Below, one piece after another: positions 27,013 through 36,317 of a stretch of 64,000 bases of DNA. The notes under the pieces were generated by a model. It did no database searches. It was given only the letters and a program-made list of their open reading frames with translations, and was not told where the DNA came from. The position numbers and the translations under genes are program-made. The number at the start of each line of letters is the position of its first letter. Position 1 is the stretch's first letter. Source of the stretch: COMBO-56-21 sp963705355 (GTDB taxonomy: Archaea > Thermoplasmatota > Thermoplasmata > UBA10834); assembly GCA_963705355.1 (NCBI GenBank), contig OY970070.1, positions 310,001 through 374,000 on the forward strand, written 5' to 3'.

Positions 27013-28082
27013 TGCAGGGGCTCGAGCTTCGGATGCGTGAAGGAGCCATTCTCTTCGATGACCTCGCCATCAAAGAACACAGAGGGCTTTATCGTCACGC
27101 CGTCGATGTGGCTCTTCGCGAGGGGGTAGCCGCCATGAAAGGAGGCCATCTGAGAGCCGAAGCCCGTGACAAATACACCGAAGGCCCGCTCGTCCTCGAG
27201 GATTTTTCCCGAGAGGCGAGCCCCGGGGTTGAAGCCGAAGCAAAAGTGTGCCACATTATACATCCTGCGGTCTCGGAAGTGCCGAATCCATTCACGCAGA
27301 ATATCTGCAGCCTTCCCGTCACCGATGGAAACGATTCGCCCTTTCGAGAGCTCCAGGCGGATTGGCTCTTTCAATGGTGCGAGAGGATCGGGAGGCCACA
27401 CCGTGCCGTCTAGGACTAGGCTCCCCTCAATCGTGCCCTCCATCGCAGCCCAAGAGAGCTGCCCGCCCAGGTAGCTATCACGACCAGAAACCACGCACTC
27501 CCCCGTGTCAAGGAATATGGGTCGCTTCCCGTTTTTGAAGCTGATGTCCGTGCCTGCGAGAGATGTCACACGAATCTCCTTCGCTCTAGCGGTCATCTCC
27601 TGTAGCGTCATCCCGAATTTCTTCAGATCAGGGAGAGACACATTTCCTATGCACCGAGTCATCATATCCGCGTCCATCCCCGAGAGGCAGAGTGCCCTCG
27701 CGCCCGCAGCCATGGCGCGCTCGAAGGCTTTCGTGGTGATGAGATACGTCCGCGCGAACTCCACAAGGACATCTGCGCTCTTCATCGCTTCCGCGAAGGA
27801 AGCTGGGGGTTCGGTGCCCAGCGGCCCTTTGATATGGTACCAAACTTCCAGTGACTGGCCCCCACGAGTCTCCACCGCGTCAGCTGTCGCGCGCACGACA
27901 CTCGGATCCGCGCCTTGGTCGCCATAGACGATGACCGTCTCGCCCTTCTTTAACCGTAGCAAGTCTCTAACAATAACCGTCGCCACGCCCTTTACGTTCT
28001 CCGTATAAATCCCCTCCAGTGACCAGATCTGCGGCTTAAGAAAGTTCGCATCAGCGCGCCTCCTTTCTATGCTTCTTCTCAA
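26979..28082 (-). CDS. M29-type aminopeptidase / NicX-like protein
   Basis: About 367 residues from a TTG start that overlaps the DUF917 gene by 32 bases. The C-terminal half has the M29 features: AEF-like strands, GECVVSGRDSYLGG, AHFCFGFNPGA, and the metal-binding FHGGYPLAKSHIDG with H-x-x-H-x-D spacing. The superfamily includes thermophilic M29 aminopeptidases and 2,5-dihydroxypyridine dioxygenase (NicX), which use the same metal site. The last residues (about LMNARCRS) run into CBS-fragment DNA, so the natural C-terminus may be slightly altered. Being last in an operon with DUF917 and a peptide importer suggests processing of an imported peptide or cyclic amide. Confidence 0.7.
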   Translation of the reverse strand: MRRSIERRRADANFLKPQIWSLEGIYTENVKGVATVIVRDLLRLKKGETVIVYGDQGADPSVVRATADAVETRGGQSLEVWYHIKGPLGTEPPASFAEAMKSADVLVEFARTYLITTKAFERAMAAGARALCLSGMDADMMTRCIGNVSLPDLKKFGMTLQEMTARAKEIRVTSLAGTDISFKNGKRPIFLDTGECVVSGRDSYLGGQLSWAAMEGTIEGSLVLDGTVWPPDPLAPLKEPIRLELSKGRIVSIGDGKAADILREWIRHFRDRRMYNVAHFCFGFNPGARLSGKILEDERAFGVFVTGFGSQMASFHGGYPLAKSHIDGVTIKPSVFFDGEVIEENGSFTHPKLEPLQGRLMNARCRS

Positions 28083-29160
28083 CGGGCACGAACTTTGATC
28101 TGAACCCGAAGTATCCAGGGCCGAAAACTTCGATACCCTTCGGCGTCCGCCATATGTTCGGGGCGGGAAGGCCGAAGACCGCGATCGACTGGCCCTTCGT
28201 CACCCAAGGATTCAGAACCGGCACGCGCTCTTCGATATCTAGGAGGCAGATAAGGTCTGGTACTGTGACGTCGACCTTATCATCGCGCCATGCGATGATG
28301 TTCTCGTTCTTGAACCATATCCTGTAACGCTTCCCGTAGTCCTTGTCCACGCTACGAAGGGAGATTTCACCGAAGGTGAACCCCTCCTTGTCCTGATACT
28401 TGCAGTTCGCCATCGCCACGCCTCGGAACAGGAGGTAACCGCCCGTGGCCTCGAGGATCGCTTCGATGACATTCGCCTTGCCGCGGATCGCTTGTCCGAC
28501 TCTTTCACAAAAGGTGATAGACCGCAATACAAGACCCTTCCGCAGACTCCCGACACAGCCCGGATGATCTGCGACACCGACATGCCCCCCACTAATCACG
28601 GCCATGGAGCGGACAAAAGCCTCGGCGTGAAAATCGTCCATCACGCGCTGTACGATCACCTCATCCCCGTATTTATTCGCAATGCCCATGGGCGCAATGG
28701 GGATTCCCGCGACGAAGTATGTCGAGTGCTGGAGGTCAGGTACGGAACGGCCTGCGCCATCCGCATCCAAAACAGGGAGCCCGAGCTGAGCAGCGACGGA
28801 CAGGGCGGCAGCCGTGTTCCCTCCACCGAGTTCCGAAGCCACGATGCTCCCGAAGGCAACGCCGAGATGGCGTTCGAGAGCCCTCGTTGCCAATAGGCAT
28901 TCTTGTCCATCGTAGAGTATCTCTTCTTTCGCCTTGAAAACGGTTTTCCCGGTTGGCGCGAGACTCCCGCAGTAATATGGCGTGCACATCCAGGTCTCCT
29001 GTGGTAATTCATCTGGATCTGCGAGGCGGATCGAGCGGCCCGCCTTCAAATCCGCCGCGACCGTTTCGAGCCCCTTATCCAACGACCCGCCACCACCGGT
29101 CCCCAGGAACGCTGCGCCTACCAAGATATCCTGCACATTCGCCAAGTTTAGTGTTCTCAT
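28051..29160 (-). CDS. DUF917 family protein (S-methylthiohydantoin desulfurase-like)
   Basis: A 369-residue protein with the N-terminal FLGTGGGGS loop, ASELGGGNTAAAL and DADGAGRSVPDLQ segments typical of DUF917. Characterised members act on thiohydantoin-type rings, and relatives are fused or linked to hydantoinases. Here it lies immediately downstream of the oppF-type gene (4-base overlap) and upstream of the M29-like gene. It is therefore probably part of a catabolic operon for an imported peptide-like or hydantoin-like compound. No hydantoinase A/B gene is visible in the window. Confidence 0.82.
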   Translation of the reverse strand: MRTLNLANVQDILVGAAFLGTGGGGSLDKGLETVAADLKAGRSIRLADPDELPQETWMCTPYYCGSLAPTGKTVFKAKEEILYDGQECLLATRALERHLGVAFGSIVASELGGGNTAAALSVAAQLGLPVLDADGAGRSVPDLQHSTYFVAGIPIAPMGIANKYGDEVIVQRVMDDFHAEAFVRSMAVISGGHVGVADHPGCVGSLRKGLVLRSITFCERVGQAIRGKANVIEAILEATGGYLLFRGVAMANCKYQDKEGFTFGEISLRSVDKDYGKRYRIWFKNENIIAWRDDKVDVTVPDLICLLDIEERVPVLNPWVTKGQSIAVFGLPAPNIWRTPKGIEVFGPGYFGFRSKFVPVEKKHRKEAR

Positions 29161-30131
29161 GTGACTTCCTCCGATATCATTTCAACGAAATGACAGGCAA
29201 CCCAGGTCTTCCTCACTTGGCGGAGAGGAGGCTCCTCCTTGGTGCATCGCTCCTGGGCCCACGAACACCGAGTGCGGAAGCGGCAGCCCGACGGCGGCTC
29301 CAGCGCCGAAGGAATCTCCCCCTTCAGAGGGAGGCGGGCGCGCTCCCGTCCCGGCTCGGGTAATGGCACGGCGTTCCGCAACGCCATCGTATACGGGTGT
29401 TGGCCATCCCGGAGGACGTCCACGGCGCCGCCGACCTCCATGAGTTTCCCTAGGTACATTACGCCCACGCGATCCGCGAGATAGCTCACGAGGGCTAAAT
29501 CATGGCTGATGAAAAGGTATGTGAGGCCAAGGTCCGTCTGTAGCTCCTTCAAAAGGTTCACGATTTGGGCTTGGACGGAGACATCGAGGGATGATGTCGG
29601 TTCGTCCAAGACGATGAACTTCGGCTCGAGGGCGAGAGCCCGCGCGATGGCGATGCGTTGGCACTGCCCGCCGCTCAGCTCGTGGGGATAGCTCTCCGCG
29701 ACCTCGGGATTGAGCCCCACACGTCGGAGCAACTCGCTCACTGCGTTACGCGCATCCTGTGAGGTCAATCTCCGATGGACTCGCAACGGCTCGGCGATAG
29801 CCTGACCCACGCGCATTCGTGGGTCTAAAGAGGCAATAGGATTTTGAAAGACAATCTGCATCCGTAACCGCGTCTGTCGGAGGACCTCCCCGCGAATTAC
29901 GGTAAGCTCCCGGCCGTCAAACCAAATGTGGCCCGAGGTAGGCTCGACAAGGCGAAGGATGCAGCGGCCGAGAGTACTCTTCCCAGAGCCGCTCTCTCCC
30001 ACGAGACCGAAGGTCTCCCCCTCCTCGATATCGAGGTTCACGCCGTCGACCGCATGGACGTATGCGCGTCCAGCAAAGCCCTTGTGAACAGGGAAGAGCT
30101 TCGTGAAATTCTCTATGCGAACGATGCTCAT
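29157..30131 (-). CDS. Oligopeptide ABC transporter ATP-binding protein (OppF/DppF type)
   Basis: 324 residues: Walker A GESGSGKST, Q-loop, signature LSGGQCQR and Walker B VLDEPTSSLD, then the C-terminal oligopeptide domain with a Cys pair (CRFRTRCSWAQERC) that can bind a 4Fe-4S cluster in Opp/Dpp ATPases. It energises import together with the OppD-type subunit encoded just upstream (4-base overlap). Confidence 0.92.
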   Translation of the reverse strand: MSIVRIENFTKLFPVHKGFAGRAYVHAVDGVNLDIEEGETFGLVGESGSGKSTLGRCILRLVEPTSGHIWFDGRELTVIRGEVLRQTRLRMQIVFQNPIASLDPRMRVGQAIAEPLRVHRRLTSQDARNAVSELLRRVGLNPEVAESYPHELSGGQCQRIAIARALALEPKFIVLDEPTSSLDVSVQAQIVNLLKELQTDLGLTYLFISHDLALVSYLADRVGVMYLGKLMEVGGAVDVLRDGQHPYTMALRNAVPLPEPGRERARLPLKGEIPSALEPPSGCRFRTRCSWAQERCTKEEPPLRQVRKTWVACHFVEMISEEVT

Positions 30132-31102
30132 TCCTTCACCCCCTCATAAAGAAGGCACGCGGCGCTGTGCCCGGGCTGTGGCTCGAGAAGTTCGGGACGA
30201 CGGACCGCGCAAGTCTTCATCGCGAATTCGCATCGTGGATGGTAACGGCATCCGCCCGGTGGATTGATGAGGCTCGGGACGCTTCCGGGGATGGATGCAA
30301 GCGGTTTCTCTCGCACGTCCGCCCGTGGGATGGACTTCAGGAGGCGCTGGGTATAGGGATGTAAAGGGTTCTGGAAAAGATCGCACACCGGCGCCACCTC
30401 CGCGAGCGCACCAGCGTACATAACACCCACCTGCATGCAAGTCTCTGCAACAATGCCGAGGTTATGGGTGATGAGAAGAACCGAGAGGCGGAATTCCCGC
30501 TGGAGTTCTACGAGAAGGTCGAGGATCTGAGCCTGGATTGTGACGTCAACGGCAGTCGTGGGTTCGTCTGCGATGAGGAGTTGAGGTCGGCAGGCAAGAG
30601 CCATGGAAATCATCACGCGCTGCTGCATCCCGCCGCTGAGTTCGTGGGGGTAACTCCGCAGGACGTTTTCCGGGTCCGGCAGGCCCACGCGCCGGAAAAG
30701 ATCGAGGCTCCGGCGTTTTGCTATATCCTTATCCACGCTTTCGTGGGTCATGATGATCCGGGTGATTTGCTTCCCCACGGAGAAGACGGGATTCAGGCTC
30801 GTTGCAGGATCCTGGAAGATCATGGAAATCGCCGTGCCGCGGAGGTGCTCCATCTCCGCCTCTGTCTTCGAGAGGAGTTCCTCTCCCATGAAATGAATGC
30901 TGCCCGTGCGAATGCGAGCGTTCGGAGGCAGGAGCCCCAGAATCGTGAGGGCTGTAACAGTTTTCCCGCACCCCGTCTCGCCCACCAATCCGAAGATTTC
31001 GCCCTCTCCAATCGAAAAGGTGACATGGTCCAACACCTTCGCAGTCCCGATTTCGGTTGTGAACTCAAGGCTCAGGTCCTTCACTTCGAGTAGGGATTTC
31101 AT
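30128..31102 (-). CDS. Oligopeptide ABC transporter ATP-binding protein (OppD/DppD type)
   Basis: 324 residues: Walker A GETGCGKTV, signature LSGGMQQRV, Walker B LIADEPTTAVD and a C-terminal oligopeptide/dipeptide domain with Cys residues (CRYHPRCEFAMKTC). Partner of the OppF-type ATPase. It overlaps the permease genes' reading frames by 4 bases at each end, as expected for a tightly packed transporter operon. Confidence 0.92.
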   Translation of the reverse strand: MKSLLEVKDLSLEFTTEIGTAKVLDHVTFSIGEGEIFGLVGETGCGKTVTALTILGLLPPNARIRTGSIHFMGEELLSKTEAEMEHLRGTAISMIFQDPATSLNPVFSVGKQITRIIMTHESVDKDIAKRRSLDLFRRVGLPDPENVLRSYPHELSGGMQQRVMISMALACRPQLLIADEPTTAVDVTIQAQILDLLVELQREFRLSVLLITHNLGIVAETCMQVGVMYAGALAEVAPVCDLFQNPLHPYTQRLLKSIPRADVREKPLASIPGSVPSLINPPGGCRYHPRCEFAMKTCAVRRPELLEPQPGHSAACLLYEGVKE

Positions 31103-32022
31103 ATCAACAACCGCCTCCGCCGTAGCTTAGGGTCGAGGGCATCCCGGAAGCTATCTCCCAGGAGGTTGAATGAGAGGACCACGAGGAAAATAGCGAGTCC
31201 CGTGAATGTGGAATACCACCAGTAAGTGACGAAGCTTCCTGTCACATAAGCGGTGTTAAATATCACACCCCAATCGGGGATGGGAGGCTGCGCACCGAGA
31301 CCGAGCCAACTCAAGGATGCGGCAATGAGAATCGCGGACCCGACATCCATAGATGCTTGGATTGTCGCTGGCGTGATGGAATTCGGCAGAATGTGCCGCA
31401 GGATGATCCGGGGGCGGGGCAACCCGAGCACGACCGCCGCCTCGACGAACGGCTGCGAGCGGATATGAATGACCTGGGAGTGCACAAGTCGTGTGTACCA
31501 AGGCCAAAAGCTCACCGCAATCGCGATGATTACGGCGTTTGTGCCACGACCCAATGTCGCCGCAATCACGAATGCGAGGATGATAGGTGGGAAGGCGAGG
31601 AACATGTCCGTGACCCGCATAATGACTTCTTCTACCAGGCCGCGCACGTACCCCGCGAGCACCCCAAGGAGGACGCCGACGGGGAAAGCTATGGCGATTG
31701 TCAGGACACCGACCTTGAGCGCTAGGCTCGCGCCGAACCACAGACGTGCAAGGAGATCGCGCCCGAACTCGTCCGTGCCAAAGGGGTGTTCCCAGCTCGG
31801 TGATTGAAGCCTCTCCGCAACGTTTGTCTGCCCTTGCCCTTGAACGGAATACGGGACGAGGGAGGGCAGGAAGAGTGCAATGAGGGCCGCGCCCACAAAG
31901 AGCATGAGGATTACGAAACCCAGGAGGCCGAGAGGGTCTCGTCGGAGGATTCTCCAGAGCCCGCGAATGAACCCCATTGCTGCAGTTTGGACGCGGGCCA
32001 GAGCTGGAGATTCGGTCCCCAT
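31099..32022 (-). CDS. Oligopeptide ABC transporter permease (OppC/DppC type)
   Basis: 307 residues from the ATG at 32020-32022. The frame is open to 32247, but that upstream part is antisense-like, overlaps the other permease gene and includes a duplicated piece of its 3' end. It has six helices, an N-terminal RRDPLGLLGFVIL anchor and the EAA loop AAVVLGLPRPRIILRHILPN, which contacts the ATPases. It forms the membrane channel with the OppB-type subunit. Confidence 0.88.
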   Translation of the reverse strand: MGTESPALARVQTAAMGFIRGLWRILRRDPLGLLGFVILMLFVGAALIALFLPSLVPYSVQGQGQTNVAERLQSPSWEHPFGTDEFGRDLLARLWFGASLALKVGVLTIAIAFPVGVLLGVLAGYVRGLVEEVIMRVTDMFLAFPPIILAFVIAATLGRGTNAVIIAIAVSFWPWYTRLVHSQVIHIRSQPFVEAAVVLGLPRPRIILRHILPNSITPATIQASMDVGSAILIAASLSWLGLGAQPPIPDWGVIFNTAYVTGSFVTYWWYSTFTGLAIFLVVLSFNLLGDSFRDALDPKLRRRRLLI

Positions 32023-32024
32023 TA

Positions 32025-32124
32025 CCCCTTTATCAGTACTATCTGGGGATTCCAAAAGGATTGGCTTCATCATTATCAACCTCCCCCCTTTGCCAGTACT
32101 ATCCGGGGATCCAAAAAGGATTGG
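32025..32124. repeat. 60-bp-spaced direct repeat duplicating the end of the OppB-type gene
   Basis: Two approximately 39-base near-identical segments, 32025-32064 and 32085-32124. Read on the minus strand, the upstream copy (32085-32124) encodes the natural C-terminus of the OppB-type permease. The other copy lies between that stop and the OppC-type start. It is a local tandem duplication. Confidence 0.75.
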
Positions 32125-33173
32125 ATGAGGTCCACGGCGAGGTTCATGACCACGTAGAAAATTGCCACGACAATCGTGCAGCCGAGGATTGCAGGGTAGT
32201 CGAAGGAGAGCGCAGACAGAAAGGCGTACTGTCCAATCCCATTCCATACAAAGATATTCTCAATGAGAAACGCCCCCGTGAGTTCGTAAGCAAAGGAAAG
32301 ACTCACAACGACGATGGTAGGAGCGATTGCATTCTTGAGAGCGTACCGATAATGTATGACACGGGCAGGCATACCGTAAGCCTTGGCCGTACGGATATAA
32401 TTCTCGCCAAGAACCTCGATCATCATCGTCCGCACCATGCGCGTCACGAGACCAAGCGGATAAAGCGCCAGCGTAATGGCCGGCAGGATGAGATGCACGA
32501 CGGCGTCCTCAAAACGGACGAAGTTCCCATGGAGGAGCGCATCGATCACAAGGAAGCCCGTAATTCTCTTCATAGGATAGACAATAGCCAGACTGTCCGA
32601 GAAGCGGCCCTGGAGGGGCAGGATACCTAATATTTGGACGAGAATCATCTGGAGGAGGACCGCGACCCAGAAGGAAGGGAGAGCAACCCCGCCCACCGCG
32701 AAGAAACGGGCGAGATGGTCTGGCCACTTACCACGACGAACCCCCGCGAGGATGCCGAGGGGGATCCCCACGCCAATTGCAATGAGCAGAGAGGCCGTAA
32801 TCAATTCGAAAGTCGCGGGCAACTTCACTTCGATATCCTTGAGGACAGGGTTGTGTGTCCGGATAGAGGTGCCCAAGTCACCGTGGAAGAGGCCTGTGAC
32901 GTAGTACCAGAACTGCACAGGCAGAGAATCGTCTAAGTGTAGTTCTGCGCGAGCCTGCGCGAGATTCTCCGGAGTCGCATGGATACCCACCCAAAGGCCC
33001 GCAGGATCCGCAGGGATCACCCGACAAAGGAAGAAGGTGATCACCACGACCCCGAAGACCACCAGGACGGCGAGGAGTACCCGGCGTAGTAGGAAACGAG
33101 CAAACGCCCCTCCCGCGGCCCCAGGCTTGCGGGCCCTCCGCGCTATTGTCCACTGGCGAGACGGAGGGCCCAC
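32076..33173 (-). CDS. Oligopeptide ABC transporter permease (OppB/DppB type)
   Basis: About 365 residues; the first 25 may be dispensable, the conserved part starting FARFLLRRVLLAVLVVFG. It has six helices, the periplasmic-type segment between helices 1 and 2 (RVIPADPAGLWVG...LDDSLPVQFWYY) and the EAA loop. It pairs with the OppC-type permease. Next after the binding-protein gene in the operon (12-base gap). Confidence 0.88.
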   Translation of the reverse strand: MGPPSRQWTIARRARKPGAAGGAFARFLLRRVLLAVLVVFGVVVITFFLCRVIPADPAGLWVGIHATPENLAQARAELHLDDSLPVQFWYYVTGLFHGDLGTSIRTHNPVLKDIEVKLPATFELITASLLIAIGVGIPLGILAGVRRGKWPDHLARFFAVGGVALPSFWVAVLLQMILVQILGILPLQGRFSDSLAIVYPMKRITGFLVIDALLHGNFVRFEDAVVHLILPAITLALYPLGLVTRMVRTMMIEVLGENYIRTAKAYGMPARVIHYRYALKNAIAPTIVVVSLSFAYELTGAFLIENIFVWNGIGQYAFLSALSFDYPAILGCTIVVAIFYVVMNLAVDLIQSFLDPRIVLAKGGG

Positions 33174-33184
33174 GTCTTCAGTCC

Positions 33185-34819
33185 TCAGTGATGCAACTGG
33201 TAGAAAAACACCACCAGTGGGTAGGCCGGGTTGTCGCTAAAGCCTTGCAGATTCGCCTTCAGGACATACAGATTCTTTATGTCCACAATCCCCACACCCG
33301 GACAGTCATTATAGAGCATGAGCTGGGCGGTACGATAATCTGCAAGGGATTGGGTCGGGTTTGTACCCTCGAGAGCAGCTGCACTATCGATCACACTGTC
33401 GAAAGCGGAGTTATTATAGTAGCCCAGATTGAAGTACGCGTAGCTATAGCTGCTGAACATATTGTAGAGGAAGTCATACGGCGTCACATAACCCGGCCAC
33501 CAGTACATCACAAAGATATCCTGGGCCGTGGCGGGGTTCGCCGTTGCGAGGAGCCATTGCTGTTCCCAGGGCATGGGCTGAATGTCGAGGTTAATGCCAA
33601 GGGTCGTGAGTTGTTCCTTCCAGAGCTCAGCGACCTTCTGCTCATATAAGTCCCCCTGGAGATATGTGTACTTGAGGGTGAATCCGCCATCTGGATAGCC
33701 GGCCTGGGTCAAGAGTTGCTCGGCCATGCTCAGGTTGAAGTCGTAATAGGGCAAGGTGTCGTCGTGCCCCCACATCGTGGCCGGAATCATGCCAATGGAT
33801 TGGGTCCCGAGGCCACTCATGACCGAGGTCATGATGTCGTCATAGGGGATCGAATGGGCAAGAGCCTGACGGACGGTGGTGTTGTTTGTCGGGGAACGTT
33901 CCATGTTGAAGAATACGTAGAGGGCACGATAGCTCGGGTTTTTCACTACATTCACTGCACTATCATTCTGCAATGTCGGCACATCCTGGAGGGGCGGGTC
34001 CACTAGGATATCCGCAGTGCCACTGAGCACTGCCTGCTCCCGCTGTGCCGGGTCTGCAATCGTCTTGATGATCGCATTGTCGAACTGACCGGATTTCCAG
34101 CCACCCCAGTATCCTGCGAACTTTTTCAAGACCACGTAACTGTTCGAGTACTGTACCGTTGTGTCAAGCATGTACGGGCCAGAGCCACTTTCATGGCCAG
34201 CATTGAACCATTCCTGCTGGAGCGTATAGTTCGCGCCCGGGGTATTCGGGGAGAAAATGTAGGCAGCATAACCACAGGTCGCTATCTTGTCGAAAGGCGC
34301 GGGGTACAGGAGATGGAAATGGATTGTGTAGGTATCCAGGATATCGATATTTTGGGCTGCCTGGGTCGCATTCCCGAGAGGCGCCCAGATATAAGCCGCC
34401 CCCTGACCTATCGTGATCGTTCGCAGAAGCGAGAACCTGACCGCCGTTGCGTTGAAAGGCGTATCATCGTGGAATTTCACGTCCTGGCGGAGATTGAACG
34501 TCCAGTCCAGTCCGTCTGACGAGGCGTTCCAGTCCGTCGCGAGGAGCGGAACCGCCTTCTGTTCCGTGGGATCCCAGTGAGTCAACGTCTCGTAGATGTT
34601 AGGCAACAGTATAATGGAATTGGAGAATTCGCTGCTCGGGTCGAGGGTGACCATCTCTGAGTTGGTCACATAAGTTATCACATTTGCTTTCCGAACATTT
34701 CGAGTGCCGAGGATCGCAGCAGTAGCGACGATCACAAGTATGACGACGATGATGGCGATCAACTTTCCTCTATGGCGCCGTGGCGCCTCGCTCTTTGGTT
34801 TTTCAGTAGAACTTGCCAT
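33185..34819 (-). CDS. Family 5 solute-binding protein, N-terminally anchored
   Basis: 544 residues. A short basic cytoplasmic start is followed by one membrane helix (about 20-41, LIAIIVVILVIVATAAIL). Then comes an SBP_bac_5 domain: DPSSEFSNSIILLPNIYETL, LATDWNASSDGLDWTFNLRQDVKFHD, and a C-terminal DPAQREQ/PPLQDVPT region. An uncleaved anchor instead of a lipobox Cys is common in archaeal binding proteins. It delivers peptides (or, given DUF917, possibly cyclic amides) to the permeases encoded downstream. Confidence 0.92.
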   Translation of the reverse strand: MASSTEKPKSEAPRRHRGKLIAIIVVILVIVATAAILGTRNVRKANVITYVTNSEMVTLDPSSEFSNSIILLPNIYETLTHWDPTEQKAVPLLATDWNASSDGLDWTFNLRQDVKFHDDTPFNATAVRFSLLRTITIGQGAAYIWAPLGNATQAAQNIDILDTYTIHFHLLYPAPFDKIATCGYAAYIFSPNTPGANYTLQQEWFNAGHESGSGPYMLDTTVQYSNSYVVLKKFAGYWGGWKSGQFDNAIIKTIADPAQREQAVLSGTADILVDPPLQDVPTLQNDSAVNVVKNPSYRALYVFFNMERSPTNNTTVRQALAHSIPYDDIMTSVMSGLGTQSIGMIPATMWGHDDTLPYYDFNLSMAEQLLTQAGYPDGGFTLKYTYLQGDLYEQKVAELWKEQLTTLGINLDIQPMPWEQQWLLATANPATAQDIFVMYWWPGYVTPYDFLYNMFSSYSYAYFNLGYYNNSAFDSVIDSAAALEGTNPTQSLADYRTAQLMLYNDCPGVGIVDIKNLYVLKANLQGFSDNPAYPLVVFFYQLHH

Positions 34820-35002
34820 TTATCTCCCTCTCCTTTCACTTGCCTTCTTCACTTCTTGACACTTTGGTAGCAGAATGATGAGAACATCTCTCCCCACAAA
34901 TTCAGATAGGCCGCTGATTACTCCACGCTTATGTACCGAAAATGTTCCGAGAATCTTCGACCTGTCATCAATCTCTATTTTCAGACAGACACCTTCACTC
35001 AC
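34820..35002 (-). CDS. Small hypothetical protein (AbrB/DUF2080-like pattern)
   Basis: A 60-residue ORF from a GTG, ending directly before the binding-protein start. The core KILGTFSVHKRGVISGLSEF followed by VGRDVLIILL recalls the short swapped-hairpin pattern of AbrB-like or DUF2080 proteins (strand, turn, strand, VG-x-x-V-x-V-I). If real, it could be an antitoxin-type or DNA-binding regulator leading the transport operon, but the match is weak. Confidence 0.35.
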   Translation of the reverse strand: MSEGVCLKIEIDDRSKILGTFSVHKRGVISGLSEFVGRDVLIILLPKCQEVKKASERRGR

Positions 35003-35372
35003 ATCATGGTATCACTATAAGCACTCTGCTGTCTGATGGCATCTGAAACTATCAGTTGTGAGGATATCTTTCCCAGGTGAACACACGCCGAAAAACGGTA
35101 TCCTGGCTGGGCTTGAATGTCGCTTCGGCCATCATTCATCGCCTCATCCTGTATGGATCGCCCAAGACACTCTGGATGGGCCGCTTCATCATCGGGAAAA
35201 TCAGCAATTGAAAAATACTTGCACTCAATGTTCAACGGATGCCTAGAGTCCTTGACACTCGAGACTTCCGAGAGATCACGGTGCGAGCATCTGTGGAGAG
35301 ACCTGTTCGAACGACACCGCTTCCCAGCGTTTGTTTCCTTCCCCTAGTTTGGAGATGTTTTCCAGGATTCCT
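35003..35372. other. Intergenic region upstream of the transport operon
   Basis: 370 bases with no gene I can support. Short frames exist on both strands but have no recognisable composition or motif. It probably contains the operon promoter; no clear TATA element stands out. Confidence 0.4.
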
Positions 35373-35750
35373 TCATACCATCCATTTCTGCCAGACGACC
35401 TTCGGCGCTTTCGAGAGCAGGTGCTTGCATTCTTTGGGCCGTCCTCTCTTGTCGATGCGCAACAGCTCGCAATGGTCGAACCGCCAGTACTCACAGAGAT
35501 CGCAAGCATAGGTCTCCCCGAGCGGGACCTGCTGATAGTCTCGGCATCTCTCACACTTGCCCTCTATCCAGTTCTTGAGCTCCCCCTTGCAATCTGGGCA
35601 CGGGATAGGAGTATGGTACGGAACATGGCTATTGGAGACCATCTGCGCCCCGGGGCAATGCTCGTATCCTGGGCAGCGGCACTCTGGCCATGCCATGATC
35701 GGGCAGAAGCCATAGTCCTCAAGCTCCACAGTGCATGGAACCTTGTGCAT
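35373..35750 (-). CDS. Cysteine-rich multi-zinc-knuckle protein
   Basis: 125 residues with 13 cysteines: C16, the C24/C26/C32 cluster, CPDC (51-54), CERC (66-69), CDLC (83-86), C93 and C108. The pairs suggest at least two zinc ribbons or an unusual Zn or Fe-S site. Unusually rich in Trp and His near the ends. No family is recognised. It is monocistronic, between the transport operon and the QueG-like gene. Confidence 0.6.
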   Translation of the reverse strand: MHKVPCTVELEDYGFCPIMAWPECRCPGYEHCPGAQMVSNSHVPYHTPIPCPDCKGELKNWIEGKCERCRDYQQVPLGETYACDLCEYWRFDHCELLRIDKRGRPKECKHLLSKAPKVVWQKWMV

Positions 35751-36317
35751 ACTTGAATGTCTTGCTCTCTATCAATCAGAGAATTATTGCCCTGAACCAA
35801 ACCTCACCAACGCTATCGAACTAGCAGGGCTCGTCCGTGGAAACTCCGGAATGCATTTTCTACCGGTAAGAAAATGGAGGATGAGATCCTCACATTCTGT
35901 ACCAGTGAGTATAGCATCCAGCTTTAATCACTGGTAGATTCCGGGCCATAATCCCGACAAGAGCACGTTAATGAGAAAAAAGGAAAGGGTTTGAGGGAAC
36001 GGACGGGGACAACGGGTTCTGACGCTTCCAAAGCCAGCGCATTTTGAAGGCCAGATTTTGGGCTTTCGCTATCCGTTGAAGGCCGACGTTGACCTGCTCA
36101 TGATTGATGCCAAATCACAACATACTAGCTTGTGAAGGGGACGATCTCCTCTCCCAACGAGATTGTTCTACCAGCCTCCTTGGAGCATGCAATGGAGACG
36201 CCTCTCACTCATTGGAAATCAGTGAGACCGTACGGTAATCGTGAAGACCTGCGTCCCTCCATCCTTCGCCAACGGACGATGTCAGGAACATTCTCATGGA
36301 GGAATGGGCATCGGGGT
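35751..36317. other. Intergenic region with a partial repeat module
   Basis: 567 bases without a supported gene. GAGAAAAAAGGAAAGGGTTT at about 35972-35991 matches the left module (GAAAAGGAAAGGGGTTTGAG) that precedes the repeat core elsewhere. The core itself is absent. Confidence 0.4.
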
